Program-made: the position numbers and the translations under genes
Source: Corallium rubrum
Lineage: Eukaryota; Cnidaria; Anthozoa; Scleralcyonacea; Coralliidae
NCBI GenBank assembly: GCA_964035015.1
Contig: OZ036007.1
Coordinates: forward strand, 5,324,997-5,388,996
DNA length: 64,000 nucleotides
Direction: 5' to 3'
Notes under the pieces: generated by a model
The model's input: only the letters and a program-made list of their open reading frames with translations
The model's database searches: none
Told to the model about the DNA's origin: nothing
In this document: in pieces, positions 41,961 to 64,000 of the stretch
How positions within the stretch are numbered: the first letter of the stretch is position 1
Layout: each line of letters starts with the position of its first letter

Positions 41961-43250
41961 ATGATGCCTGCACTTATTTCGTGTCTTTTTTCATTTCAGT
42001 ATATTTAATTTCCATAATATTAATAATATTTCACTGATTATTGAGCTGTGAAACTATCAGGCATGTCGAAAACCAGCTTTGTCACGAGTTCTCGTGATCT
42101 CTGCAGTAATTTGCTAATTATTAAATTTATATATAATTTACTTAACGGTGTGAGGTTTTATAAATTTTGTTAGACTTTCTGACAATATAAAGTAAGTTTG
42201 GTTAAATGTGAAATTGTAATGGGAGACCTTTTTACAACTTTTCCTGTATCACTCTTGAAGATGTATTTATTTTTTATGGGGTTATGCAATAACCAAGGTT
42301 AACAGCTAAGTAACCATGTTTCGATACGTCAGCACGTCACGTGGCTGAGTCCAAGTAACAGTATTCGTCCCAGGCCACCCCCTCGGTCAGCTGAGCTAAC
42401 ACCTAACCATCCAAACGGGTAAGTATGGTGGAGTAAGGTGCTAATTGGTTTGTAAATGAGATGGTCTCTGGAGTCATAATCAGGATCACAGTGATCAGGA
42501 TACAGCACTGTTATATATTATGTGTCAAAGTCCACCTCGCGTGGAACCCATGGCAGTGGGTAATATTACATTTATTTTTCCCTGGGGAAAAATATGAACA
42601 CCGAAAGTAGATTGCATGGTCAGGTTCAGTTTGTCTTTGTTTTCTCCAGTTTTCCTTCATTCAAAACAATGTCTGAAGATTTTGCTCAACATTTTTGCTG
42701 TCATTTGACACTTGATATATAACAAAACACTTATTTACTGGTACCTCGGGAAAACAGTGTGTTTTGTGGCCCCTCGACTGCTCGTTGTTACCCTTGGTTT
42801 CGCCTCTGGAAACAACGGCAGTCTCGCCAGTAAATAAGTGTTAATTGTTACACATGGAAAACTTAGTTATACTCCAAGTTGGTTCAATCACTTGAAACAT
42901 GTAACGTCAAGATGTTTTACATATCAAACAAATTGAAATTTCTCGACAACGATTAAAGTAACGAAACGAAAAACTGCAAAAAATGTTACTTTGTCATTTA
43001 GGGCAGTCTTTCAAATAAGACAAAGATCATTTTCGACATTTTTCGTATCCGGTAGGCACTTGAAATGAGGTTTCGGCTTGAACGGAAGCAAGTAATTATT
43101 TTGGGAGAGGGGTGAAGGAGAAGGGCATCGACCCTAATAGGCCCTAATAAATATATACATGAGGTCAAATTGCGATCTTTTTTCTTCTTCTGTGAGATTT
43201 AATTCGCATGTGTCTAATAGCGGCAGTGATTTTTATTGTGTATTAAGGCG
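41961..43250. other. 3' flank of BPI gene 1; one hairpin repeat
   Basis: No canonical AATAAA stands out just after the stop; AATATAAAG near 42186 is a possible variant. A hairpin repeat lies at 42728-42843 (AACACTTATTTACTGG inverted). No other coding signal. Confidence 0.45.
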
Positions 43251-43472
43251 GTCATCGCACGAAGCAAGTCGCAGTCGCTGCGAGTACTTGCATCTAATTA
43301 CTGGTAATCCATCTTGACGCTCTCAAAATTCAGCGGATGGCGAACCCTCGCAGTCGCTGTGAGTACTTGCACCTAATTAAAAAGAATTCACAGTGCTTGC
43401 TTTTTCACTATGAGTTATTTTAAATTAGATGCAAATATTCGCAGCGAGCTGCGAACCATCTTGTGCGATGAC
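43251..43472. mobile_element. MITE with GTCATCGCAC ends
   Basis: GTCATCGCACGAAGC at the left is inverted at 43458-43472, and TGCATCTAATTA is inverted inside. GACGCTCTCAAAATTCAGCG occurs both inside (43318) and just outside (43489) the element. Confidence 0.7.
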
Positions 43473-44021
43473 TGGAAATCCGCCTTGACGCTCTCAAAAT
43501 TCAGCGGATGGCGAACCATGGGAGCTCGGATTTATAAAGTTTTCTCGGGGGCTGTATATGTCGGTAATTAATCCTAAACGAACACCTGGCCAGCACCCCG
43601 ACTACGGTCATCTATTGAAGTTTATAAAGCGGCTTTCTTAAACAAAAGTAATCATCTTGGAGAAGATGTGGGGATTATTTTGACGGTACATTTAAGTACA
43701 AAGGGACGGTAAGACGGTTTAAATTAGAGAAAGTTATCTCAACAAGAAAAAGCTACACACTAACCTTTCAGAAGGATTTCTTGGTCTTCAAAGTCGGTGC
43801 GCATACTTTATTTTTTGCTTGACGATTAAAAAAGCTATACAAAAATAAACGCGGTAGAAATCGTGTGAGGCCGAATAACAAAAATATATTGACGGTCTAA
43901 AAATTAATATAGAAGAACTGGTGAATAAACAAACAAAAAAATCTAAAAATAACTTAACCTATTTACGGTACGTTCGATGAACGTACTAAACAGTTTGCAA
44001 TGGGATACCCTCCAAATTAGA
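43473..44021. other. Mostly unrecognised; ends in LINE scrap
   Basis: The last bases (about 43970-44021) join in frame across the following insertion with 44203 onward as part of a LINE ORF (NGIPSEL). Confidence 0.4.
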
Positions 44022-44186
44022 ACGTAGAAGTCTAACGTTTCGAGCGAAGGCCCTTCACGTTTCTCTCTGACGAAGGGCCTTCGCTCGAAACGTTAGACTC
44101 CTACGTTCTCTGTTTTGGCAGTATATCTAACCTTACTATATTTCGATTGTTGTTTCGACACTGCCTACGCAGCACGCTACTTTTAT
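44022..44186. mobile_element. 165-bp Penelope terminal element with inverted hammerhead pair
   Basis: Two oppositely oriented copies of the hammerhead-type end (minus, about 44031-44057; plus, CTGACGA at 44067 to 44094) are followed by the TTTCGATTGTTGTTTCGACA / TGCCTACGCAGCACGCTACT block. It is flanked by a 16-bp target duplication TACCCTCCAAATTAGA (44006-44021) and TACCCTCCGAATTAGA (44187-44202). It is inserted into LINE coding sequence and has no protein-coding capacity. Confidence 0.8.
44067..44094 (+). ncRNA. Hammerhead-like motif
   Basis: CTGACGA core, stem II GGGC/GCTC, GAAA core and ACGTT. Same family as 24865-24892. Confidence 0.5.
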
Positions 44187-44202
44187 TACCCTCCGAATTA
44201 GA

Positions 44203-44640
44203 CGTGCAAGACTTTAACAACGGAAGTAGTCGATCTCTGAGACACGAAAGAGTTTTTAACTTTCCTAGGTGCAAGACAAACAGGTTTTCAAACTCTTTTA
44301 TCGTTGCCTCTGCCAGAAATTTTAAACGCTAATTTTTTTATTTAGGAAAACTATTATATTAGAATTGTATTTAAATATTATATTATAGGACATTTTGTAA
44401 ATTCTTAACACAACGCAATGTAATTCAGCTTTTGGCTGCAATATTGTCTTTTTAATAAAACTATTACTATTTAGAGTAAAAGGCACTCTCGTCTATAAAA
44501 TCCTAAATGGGCAGTCCGCGCCGTGTCTGCGAGACGGTTTGACAGAGCTTAAAGATATTAATAAAAATTATAATCTCAGAGTAAAAAGAGTAAAAGATAA
44601 AGTAGAATTTAAACTTGTTCGACAACAACGATGGGTATGA
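44203..44640 (+). pseudogene. LINE reverse transcriptase C-terminal fragments
   Basis: 44187-44330 reads PSELDVQDFNNGSSRSLRHE then FPRCKTNRFSNSF, the tail of a LINE ORF. 44460-44600 reads KGTLVYKILNGQSAPCLRDG in the same orientation. The order is rearranged relative to a normal LINE C-terminus. Confidence 0.5.
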
Positions 44641-44763
44641 AAGGGTTAATACAGTTGTTGCTACCTGGACCTATCCTAGTTTATGAGTCGCTTGCTAATG
44701 TTACAAAACAGTTTGCAAAACATATACGCCTCTGGTGCGTCGATTGGATTGGTCCGGATGATA

Positions 44764-45008
44764 TATTAGCGAGGTTCAGATCACACTTCCACTACCACTA
44801 CCACTACCGCTACCGTAAATATAATTAAGCATGGCAAATATTGTTTTTACGTTCAGTAATGGTCGCAGGTCTCAAACCTAGTGCAAAAAGAAAGCGTTTT
44901 ACGATACCAGGATTAAAACCAACTACGACTACAGAACGAAAAAACTAACATAACATCAGCTTAAGGCGGTAGTGGTAGTGGAAGTGTGATCTGAACCTCG
45001 CTATTATT
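44764..45008. mobile_element. MITE with CACTTCCACTACCACTACC ends
   Basis: TAGCGAGGTTCAGATCACAC plus a CCACTA repeat at the left is inverted at 44966-45006 (GGTAGTGGTAGTGGAAGTGT). About 245 bp. Confidence 0.7.
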
Positions 45009-45023
45009 AACCGTAGTGCGTAT

Positions 45024-45420
45024 TCATTGACCTTTAGTTAGTATATCATAATTTGCTCCCGTTATGACCCTTGCAGCACGGTTTTGAAGTCTTTGTAATT
45101 TATCTTTCAGTAGCTTGCCACATGTATCCATAACGGGTGAACAGTAATCAAAATAAGGCTGGATTAATGATTTATAAAGTGTTGTAAGGGAACACATTGG
45201 GACAAAAGGTTTAATTCTCCTTAGGGCGCCTATACCAGAACACAGCACCTTTTTACATAAATTTTCAATATGAATATCGAAAGTAAGCCGTTCATCGATA
45301 TCAATACCCAGACATTTCTGAGAGTTAACATGCGAGATAGTATTATTATCTACAGTGACAGTGCCTGGTAGATCGCTAGTTTTAGAAATAGTTTCGTAGT
45401 CAATGCTTCAAACAATTTTA
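45024..45420 (-). pseudogene. LINE reverse transcriptase fragment
   Basis: The minus frame runs PFVPMCSLTTLYKSLIQPYF, then CSPVMDTCGKLLKDKLQRLQ and NRAARVITG. It is preceded upstream, in another frame, by CLGIDIDERLTFDIHIE. This is the typical region after the RT catalytic domain in LINEs. Truncated both sides. Confidence 0.7.
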
Positions 45421-45429
45421 ATTCGAATC

Positions 45430-46150
45430 AGTGATTGCAAGAATGTTTGAAACTGTGATTTTATCTTTTTAACTACAATCGTTGACAAAATGGTTGGCAC
45501 ACATTACATGTTTAGCAGGTGCGGACCCCCCTTCCCCCCATTTCAATGTTGTATAGGACCTGAATGATTTGCTAATGGTGTTGTGATGCACATCGACACT
45601 CTATCATCGTAATGGGACCAACATTGAGACGGGGGATGGGGGGAAACAGCGGATAAATTAAAATTTTCCAGCAATATAGGATTTCAACACAACTCCGCAG
45701 TGTCGTGCCGACTATTTTTGTCAATGATTGTAGATGTGAACCGTTGTAGTTCAGTTTTTTTACTGCAAAAACGGTCCATTAAGTAGTAATAATGTTTTAA
45801 AAAATAAAAAAGAGACGATTTTTGCTCTGATGTAGGCCTGAGTCAAGCCGAAAACTAAGCAATAAATAAACGCGATCAGTTACCACAAACTCTCTCGCTT
45901 CTGTTACAATTTGTCACCCTTATGGAAACATTCCAAAGAATATTTTACTCTGGTAAACAGTTATAGACAAATGGTATATAATGACCACATCATGGTAGGC
46001 CCCCTGACGGCAGGAAACTAAGTCCAAACCATGCAAAGGGTGGAAACTGAACAAGTTAGAGAAAATCTGCAATGAATCGCCTATATCATGTTAGCGCTTA
46101 GTTTAAATTGGGCTAGTATTATGGTAGCAAGTTTCTTTCAATGAATCTGT
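45430..46150. other. No gene seen
   Basis: Unrecognised sequence, no convincing exon or element boundaries. Confidence 0.4.
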
Positions 46151-46159
46151 CGTGTGTTT

Positions 46160-46440
46160 TACGTACTGTATAATAAACGAGCAGGAGTGTTTTATCAGAT
46201 ATAAAGACACGAGGCGAAGCCGAGTGTTTTTATATCTGATAAAACACGAACTACGAGTTTATTATACGGCTTCAAAAACGAACCACTTGGTAAGTTGATT
46301 GGCGGAGTTAGTTTGAAAAATAACCTTGTCTAAGCCGAGAAAATCAAAGGTAAAGTTTATGTAAATCAGGAGAAATCTTTATCACATATAAAGATACGAT
46401 ACGGTCATGATTTTCTTTTGTGTTTTCCTCATGAATTATT
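46160..46440 (-). repeat. Hairpin repeat, copy 2
   Basis: Inverted relative to 35330-35560 and sharing the GATATAAAGACACGAGGCGA / TCGGCTTCGCC hairpin and flanks. Confidence 0.75.
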
Positions 46441-46449
46441 AATGAGTTT

Positions 46450-47445
46450 TTGAATGTTTTCTCAACAATGGAAGAGAATTCTCTTGTAAACATTGGTGTA
46501 CATATAAATATAATAGAACTACGTCAATATCCACTTGGCCCCGGCTGCCAAAAAACAACAAGACATGCAGTCCTCAGACGTTTTTTCTTTAAATATTTCT
46601 CCAGATTTTACCAAAGTTTTTAACAATCTTATTGTAACACCATTGGTCAAAAGCAGAGTTCAAAAAACAAGTCATTAATAATTGTCAGCCAGCCTGGCGT
46701 CTCGAAAACGACACACGTTGCTTTCATATTGCGGTTCGTCTTGGGTGGTTGCTTGTTGATGAGTTGCGCCAACATTCTTTTGATTGAGGTCATCTTAATA
46801 TAAGTACAACAATGACAAACTATCTTCTAAGTATATCCTTGAAAGCGCAGCACGAGACGAGGCGCACGGCGATGGTCCCTCTGTGACGCAAACCGAGGTG
46901 TAGAATCTAGAAGGATGTGATGTTGCAGTGAAATGGCTGTTGCGATATTTCTCGAATGTTTTCGTATCGTCTGTGAAACATAATAACCAAGTTACTGTGT
47001 TTACACTGGAGAAGAAACGATGTAGCGTTTGCTGAAAGAAAGACTTTGTTTGCACTGTGCAACGTTTTTATTGATAATATACCAGTACAGGGACTCCGCT
47101 ATCTTCACTATATCTCGAATTTTCCAGAGATAGTGAAATTTAACTTGGTGCATGAGGGGTAGCATGCATCAAGTATAAGATTCACTGAGAAAATGACTTT
47201 TAGCTTGAGACAGTGGCAAAATTCGAGATAACAGATTACGTAGATAGAGGAAAGAAAGCCGTGAAAAGCTGGTGAACTGCTGAGATCAGTTTTAATAACG
47301 AATTAGTCAGAGTGACTTTTCGAGCAAAGCCCTTAAGCCTTTTTTAAGGCGTTTAATGCCGATGGGAATGAAAGGGTTTATAATGATCATTTTGTAAGCA
47401 AGGAAAAATTAAGGAAAACATGTGAAAACTAGGTATATCTGATGT
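46450..47445. other. No gene seen
   Basis: An 86-codon minus frame (46795-47055) has no recognisable similarity. No element boundaries found. Confidence 0.4.
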
Positions 47446-47451
47446 ATACAT

Positions 47452-47700
47452 GTTAAGTCTGGTTAGACGGGGTTAGTACTTGGATGGGTGACCGCTTGGG
47501 AATGATCCCGTCGTCGAGCTGGAAACTAATGCGAGTTGAGTTGTGGTTGATCTCTCCTGTGCTTCGAGGGTTTTTCACCGGGTTCTCCGGTTTTCCTCCC
47601 TCCGCAAAACCAACACTTACATCATGGTAGTTATGTTCAATTGGGGCATTTCGCTCTGTTTGACCACCAGCTGCAATAGGCAATAAAGTTATTAAAGATA
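47452..47700 (+). mobile_element. 5S rRNA-derived SINE, copy 1
   Basis: GGTTAGTACTTGGATGGGTG followed by ACCGCTTGGGAAT is the internal promoter region of 5S rRNA. A SINE body follows, containing TCTCTCCTGTGCTTCGAGGG and GGTTTTCCTCCCTCCG, shared with copies at 54287 and 61737. Confidence 0.8.
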
Positions 47701-47991
47701 AAGAACTAAGAATTTTCCCTCCACTGCCACTGATAAAAGTTCCCACCCAGATTATGGGATCAAGATATTGCAGACCTGTACTAAATAGTGTGCAGAAATG
47801 TATAATACTATAATTCTTTCGGCTCAGTCTTTTTCCCATGGAGCTTGCAATTTTGGAAGGTTCGGTAAAACGTTCTCACTATTCACATTGCGCTAAGCTG
47901 ATGTAAAAAATTAAAATCACAGATATTCGCCTCAGCCGATAATTCTTGATTACTTCTGATAGGGTAGCACAAAGTAGAAAGCGACCCGGTT

Positions 47992-48166
47992 AAGCCCAGT
48001 TCTCATATGTCGCCCATGATTGGCGATTTATGATTTAGATGCATGTTAAAACGGGAAGTGCAGCAGCATGTTAAGTAATAAAGAATTCCTGCATTGTTCT
48101 TTATTACTTAACATGCATCTAAATCATAAATCGCCGATCATCGGCGACATATGAGAACTAGGCTTT
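47992..48166. mobile_element. MITE with AAGCCCAGTTCTCATATGTC ends
   Basis: Both ends and the inner ATGATTTAGATGCATGTTAA block are inverted. An inner palindrome, TAAGTAATAAAGAA with TTCTTTATTACTTA, forms the centre. Confidence 0.8.
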
Positions 48167-48558
48167 AGCACCAAAGTGCATCAGGGCGATTTCTGGTATA
48201 GATGCATGGTATGTAACCCAGTTACGATCATGTATACCTGCATGACCCACGCACAAAGGCGTAGCCGTAAGCCAGGAATTGGTGAAAAAAGGGCATGAAT
48301 TTATAACCATTAGGAATCTTTTTCAAATCGCTTCGGTTGAAGTTAGAGTGACGTTTTCATACAATTTCCATGAACGCAACGGTGTATTGTGACTTTTTTG
48401 TGCTGTTTTCAACTCGCTCCGGACTCGTGTGGACGGGGTCTTATTAGACGCATGGTACTCATACCCGACTAACACAGTCGTCATGTGTTTGTTCTCAGAA
48501 TCATCGGGGATCAATTATTGCAACCCACCAATAGAAAAGCTAAAACGTGAACTACCAA

Positions 48559-48886
48559 GGCCATGTCCACACTAATCGGCCGTTTTCAAACGAAAATGGA
48601 GACCTCGTATCGAAAACGTATATCAAAAGTTTTCCGTCGGCACTATCGTTTTCTCCGTTTAGTGAAACGCTAAAAAGATCTATAGGGGTATGAATGAATA
48701 GTTCTAGGTGACTGAAACCAAGAAAACATAATCGTGACATCATCGTTTTCCAAAAGCTTCGTTTTTGCCGTCCATCACTGGTACAGAAAAATGGCGTCTT
48801 CGAATGTCTCCACTCTGGAGAGCGTTTTCGAAACGTATAAAAAAGTCTTGGTTTTCGTTTGAAAACGGATTAGTGCGGACATGGCT
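48559..48886. mobile_element. MITE with GGCCATGTCCACACTAATC ends
   Basis: GGCCATGTCCACACTAATCG plus CGTTTTCAAACGAAAA is inverted at 48850-48886. 328 bp, non-coding. Same GTCCACAC/GTTTACAC end style as other elements here, but not homologous inside. Confidence 0.75.
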
Positions 48887-49013
48887 CAAGACTCGAGATA
48901 TAAGGTTTAAGGATATACCGGCGTTAAAGGCAAAGCTCCTTATCATTAATATTCAGCTGCATAAATTCTGGCAGTGTCGTTATCTGAAATCTTAGAACAG
49001 AACACTCTATTCT

Positions 49014-49168
49014 TAAGCCGGTTTTCCACTAGGCGACTTTTTTCGTGCGAAGCGACTTTTTCTTTTGTCTCATGAGCTCTGAGCTGGAACTAATCAGAAA
49101 TCTATTGAATTCGAACAAAAGAAAGTCGCTTCGCGCGAAAAAAATCGCCTAGTGGAAAACCGGCTTTA
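49014..49168. mobile_element. MITE with AAGCCGGTTTTCCACTAGGC ends
   Basis: Long arms (about 45 bp) including GGCGACTTTTTTCG and GCGAAGCGACTTT, inverted. The centre, CATGAGCTCTGAGCTGGAACTAA, resembles the centre of the element at 1634-1797 (GTGAGCTCTCAGTCGGAACT). Confidence 0.8.
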
Positions 49169-49171
49169 TGG

Positions 49172-49430
49172 TGTAATAAAAGTAGTGTGCTGCGTAGGCA
49201 GTGTTGAAACAACAATCGAAATATGGTATAGTAGGTTAATACTGCCGAAACAGAGGACGTAAGTGGTCTAACGTTTCGAGCGAAGGCCCTTCGTCAGAGA
49301 GAAACGTGTGAAACGTGAAACGTGAGAAACGTCTCTGACGAAGGGCCTTCGCTCGAAACGTTAGACCACTAACGTTCTCTGTTTCGGCAGTATTAACCTA
49401 CTATACCATATTTCACTCTATTCTTATATA
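49172..49430. mobile_element. Penelope terminal element, inverted pair of ends
   Basis: The AATAAAAGTAGTGTGCTGCG block leads into a minus-strand hammerhead motif (49270-49296), a short spacer of ACGTGAAACGTGAGAAACGT repeats, then a plus-strand motif (49335-49362). The same flank (CTGTTTCGGCAGTATTAACC to TATACCATATTTC) follows in inverse, so 49210-49430 is a near-palindrome. Confidence 0.75.
49335..49362 (+). ncRNA. Hammerhead-like motif (plus member of inverted pair)
   Basis: Complete CTGACGA / GGGC-GCTC / GAAA core. The minus-strand partner is at 49270-49296. Confidence 0.5.
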
Positions 49431-49539
49431 CATAACCCTTTCACTGCCACGTACTGCCACATATATTTTACTCTGCCTAACACCAGACGATATTCTGCTC
49501 GTCAAGTCGTCAACAGGCAAACAAAAAAGCAGAGTGTTG

Positions 49540-49765
49540 CGTAGGCAGTGTTTTAGATTGAGCAACTAGTGAAAAGATGGTAAACTGACGAGATTAGTAA
49601 TTTGATAACGAAGTACTGCACAACGTTCGAGCGGAGCGCTTCATCAGAGTAACTGAGTATAATAATAATCGAAATATAGTAAGGTTAGATATACTGCCGA
49701 AACAGAAAACGTAGGAGTCTAACGTTTCGAGAGGCGAAGCCCTTCGCCAGAGAGGTATAATACTC
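49540..49765 (-). mobile_element. Decayed Penelope ends
   Basis: 49540-49655 carries GCAGAGTGTTGCGTAGGCAG and a diverged CTCTGATGAAGCGCTCCGCT on the minus strand. 49675-49757 carries another end with a mutated core (CTGGCGA) on the minus strand. Confidence 0.55.
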
Positions 49766-50334
49766 TGATATAATAACGTGAGTATACAATACTCTAATGA
49801 GAAAATCCCCTCGAAATATCAGCATTTCGTTACCAAGATAAAGAGTTCATGTTTGGGCGTTGCTGAGATAGCTGTGTGACAGAAATATTCCTTATTGATA
49901 AAAATGTGACAGCTTCCTTGTCGAGAGATAAATGGCTCGTGTGTTAAAACGAGTCTCCCCAGTGTTTCTTAAAAACAGGAAACCCTGATTTTATGGTTGA
50001 TTCATGCCGAGTCTTAAGTTTTTTCACATGAAAGGAGATGCACTGTGAATCGGAAACACTGCTGTAATAGCTGGTTGTGCCTATAGAGTGTTCACCTTGC
50101 TTGGGAATTAATCTGAGCCAGAAATAATAGATAACCATAGCAGTTAGTATCATCTAATGTGAATTGTGTTTGAGTTTATCAGTTCTTTTACTAAACAAAA
50201 CCCAAAGAAAACAAGTCGTTAAGCATTCTGTCAACATCGGAGAGTGAAATGCCTTTGTTCTCATCTGTTTTCACCAAAATTAACTAGCTAATCCCGTTTG
50301 CACAAAGGGTGTCAGATTGCACGACAACCCACAG

Positions 50335-50340
50335 TATAAA
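50335..50340 (+). promoter_or_regulatory. TATA box of BPI gene 2
   Basis: TATAAA in ACAGTATAAATCCTG, 88 bp upstream of the ATG at 50428. This spacing would give a transcription start near 50365 and a 5' UTR of about 60 nt with no intervening ATG-initiated long frame. Confidence 0.5.
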
Positions 50341-50427
50341 TCCTGAAATGAAATACAAACGCTTCCAGAATAGCGCTACATCTACATTGAGAAACTGGAG
50401 AGAGGAAAAGCAAACTCGGACAAAAAA

Positions 50428-63835
<13,408 letters not shown>

Positions 63836-63869
63836 GTAAGCACGCCATAACGCACATATACAAGACTAT

Positions 63870-64000
63870 ATGTAATAAAAGTAGCGTGTTGCGTAGGCAG
63901 TGTAGAAATAACAATCGAAATATAGTAAGGTTAGATATACTGCCGAAACAGAGAACGTAGGAGTCTAACGTTTCGAGCGAAGGCCCTTCATCAGGAAGAA
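63870..64000 (-). mobile_element. Penelope terminal element, cut by window end
   Basis: AATAAAAGTAGCGTGTTGCG through to a minus-strand hammerhead core at 63966-63993 (CTGATGA, stem II GGGC/GCTC, GAAA). This copy has the canonical CTGATGA. Confidence 0.7.

Noticed and set aside
47310..47340. Another hammerhead core
   Set aside because: Resembles the GCTCGAAA side only; no CTGANGA core at the right spacing.
49615..49650. Hammerhead core on the minus strand (CTGATGAAGCGCTCCGCTCG)
   Set aside because: Followed by GAACG in place of GAAAC, so the second core is broken; kept only as a decayed Penelope end.

Overview
This window is repeat-rich eukaryotic DNA: AT-rich, with multi-exon genes using GT-AG introns and a dense load of transposons. 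It looks like a cnidarian, most likely an anthozoan such as a stony coral or sea anemone. That placement is an inference from BPI/LBP genes combined with Penelope-like retroelements ending in hammerhead ribozymes, a CR1-like LINE with a PHD finger and a 2A peptide, 5S- and tRNA-derived SINEs and many small inverted-repeat elements. No species can be read from the sequence.

Four gene models stand out. (1) 2082-3707 (-) is an intact, intronless SERINC-family membrane protein of 541 aa. (2) 25735-41960 (+) is a complete BPI/LBP-family lipid-binding protein that I assembled by eye from 16 exons (493 aa, signal peptide, every exon in frame). (3) 50428 to beyond the right end (+) is a second BPI/LBP paralogue; ten exons are visible with the same intron phases as the first. 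The two form a tandem head-to-tail pair and probably encode secreted proteins that bind microbial lipopolysaccharide or lipids. (4) 10897-16610 (-) is a weak candidate gene with a TATA box, short 5' exons and two frame-compatible exons of unknown function.

Regions: 0-9 kb holds trinucleotide repeats, nested miniature inverted-repeat elements, the SERINC gene, a BEL/Pao-like LTR remnant and a terminal-inverted-repeat element filled with a 17-bp minisatellite. 9-17 kb holds the weak minus-strand gene and a 2.3-kb inverted-repeat element with a decayed P2X7-C-terminus-like reading frame. 17.3-25 kb is a retroelement nest: two head-to-head Penelope-like copies, one split by an intact CR1-like LINE, plus other Penelope ends. 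25.7-42 kb is BPI gene 1; its 6.2-kb first intron carries a MULE-type transposon. 42-50.4 kb is intergenic, with Penelope ends, LINE scraps and inverted-repeat elements. 50.4-64 kb is BPI gene 2, with very large micro- and minisatellites in its introns.

The most notable signals are the family of hammerhead ribozyme motifs (one textbook-perfect at 24347-24392), the 2A ribosome-skipping motif in the LINE, and at least three unrelated DNA transposons whose terminal-repeat units have been amplified into tandem arrays.
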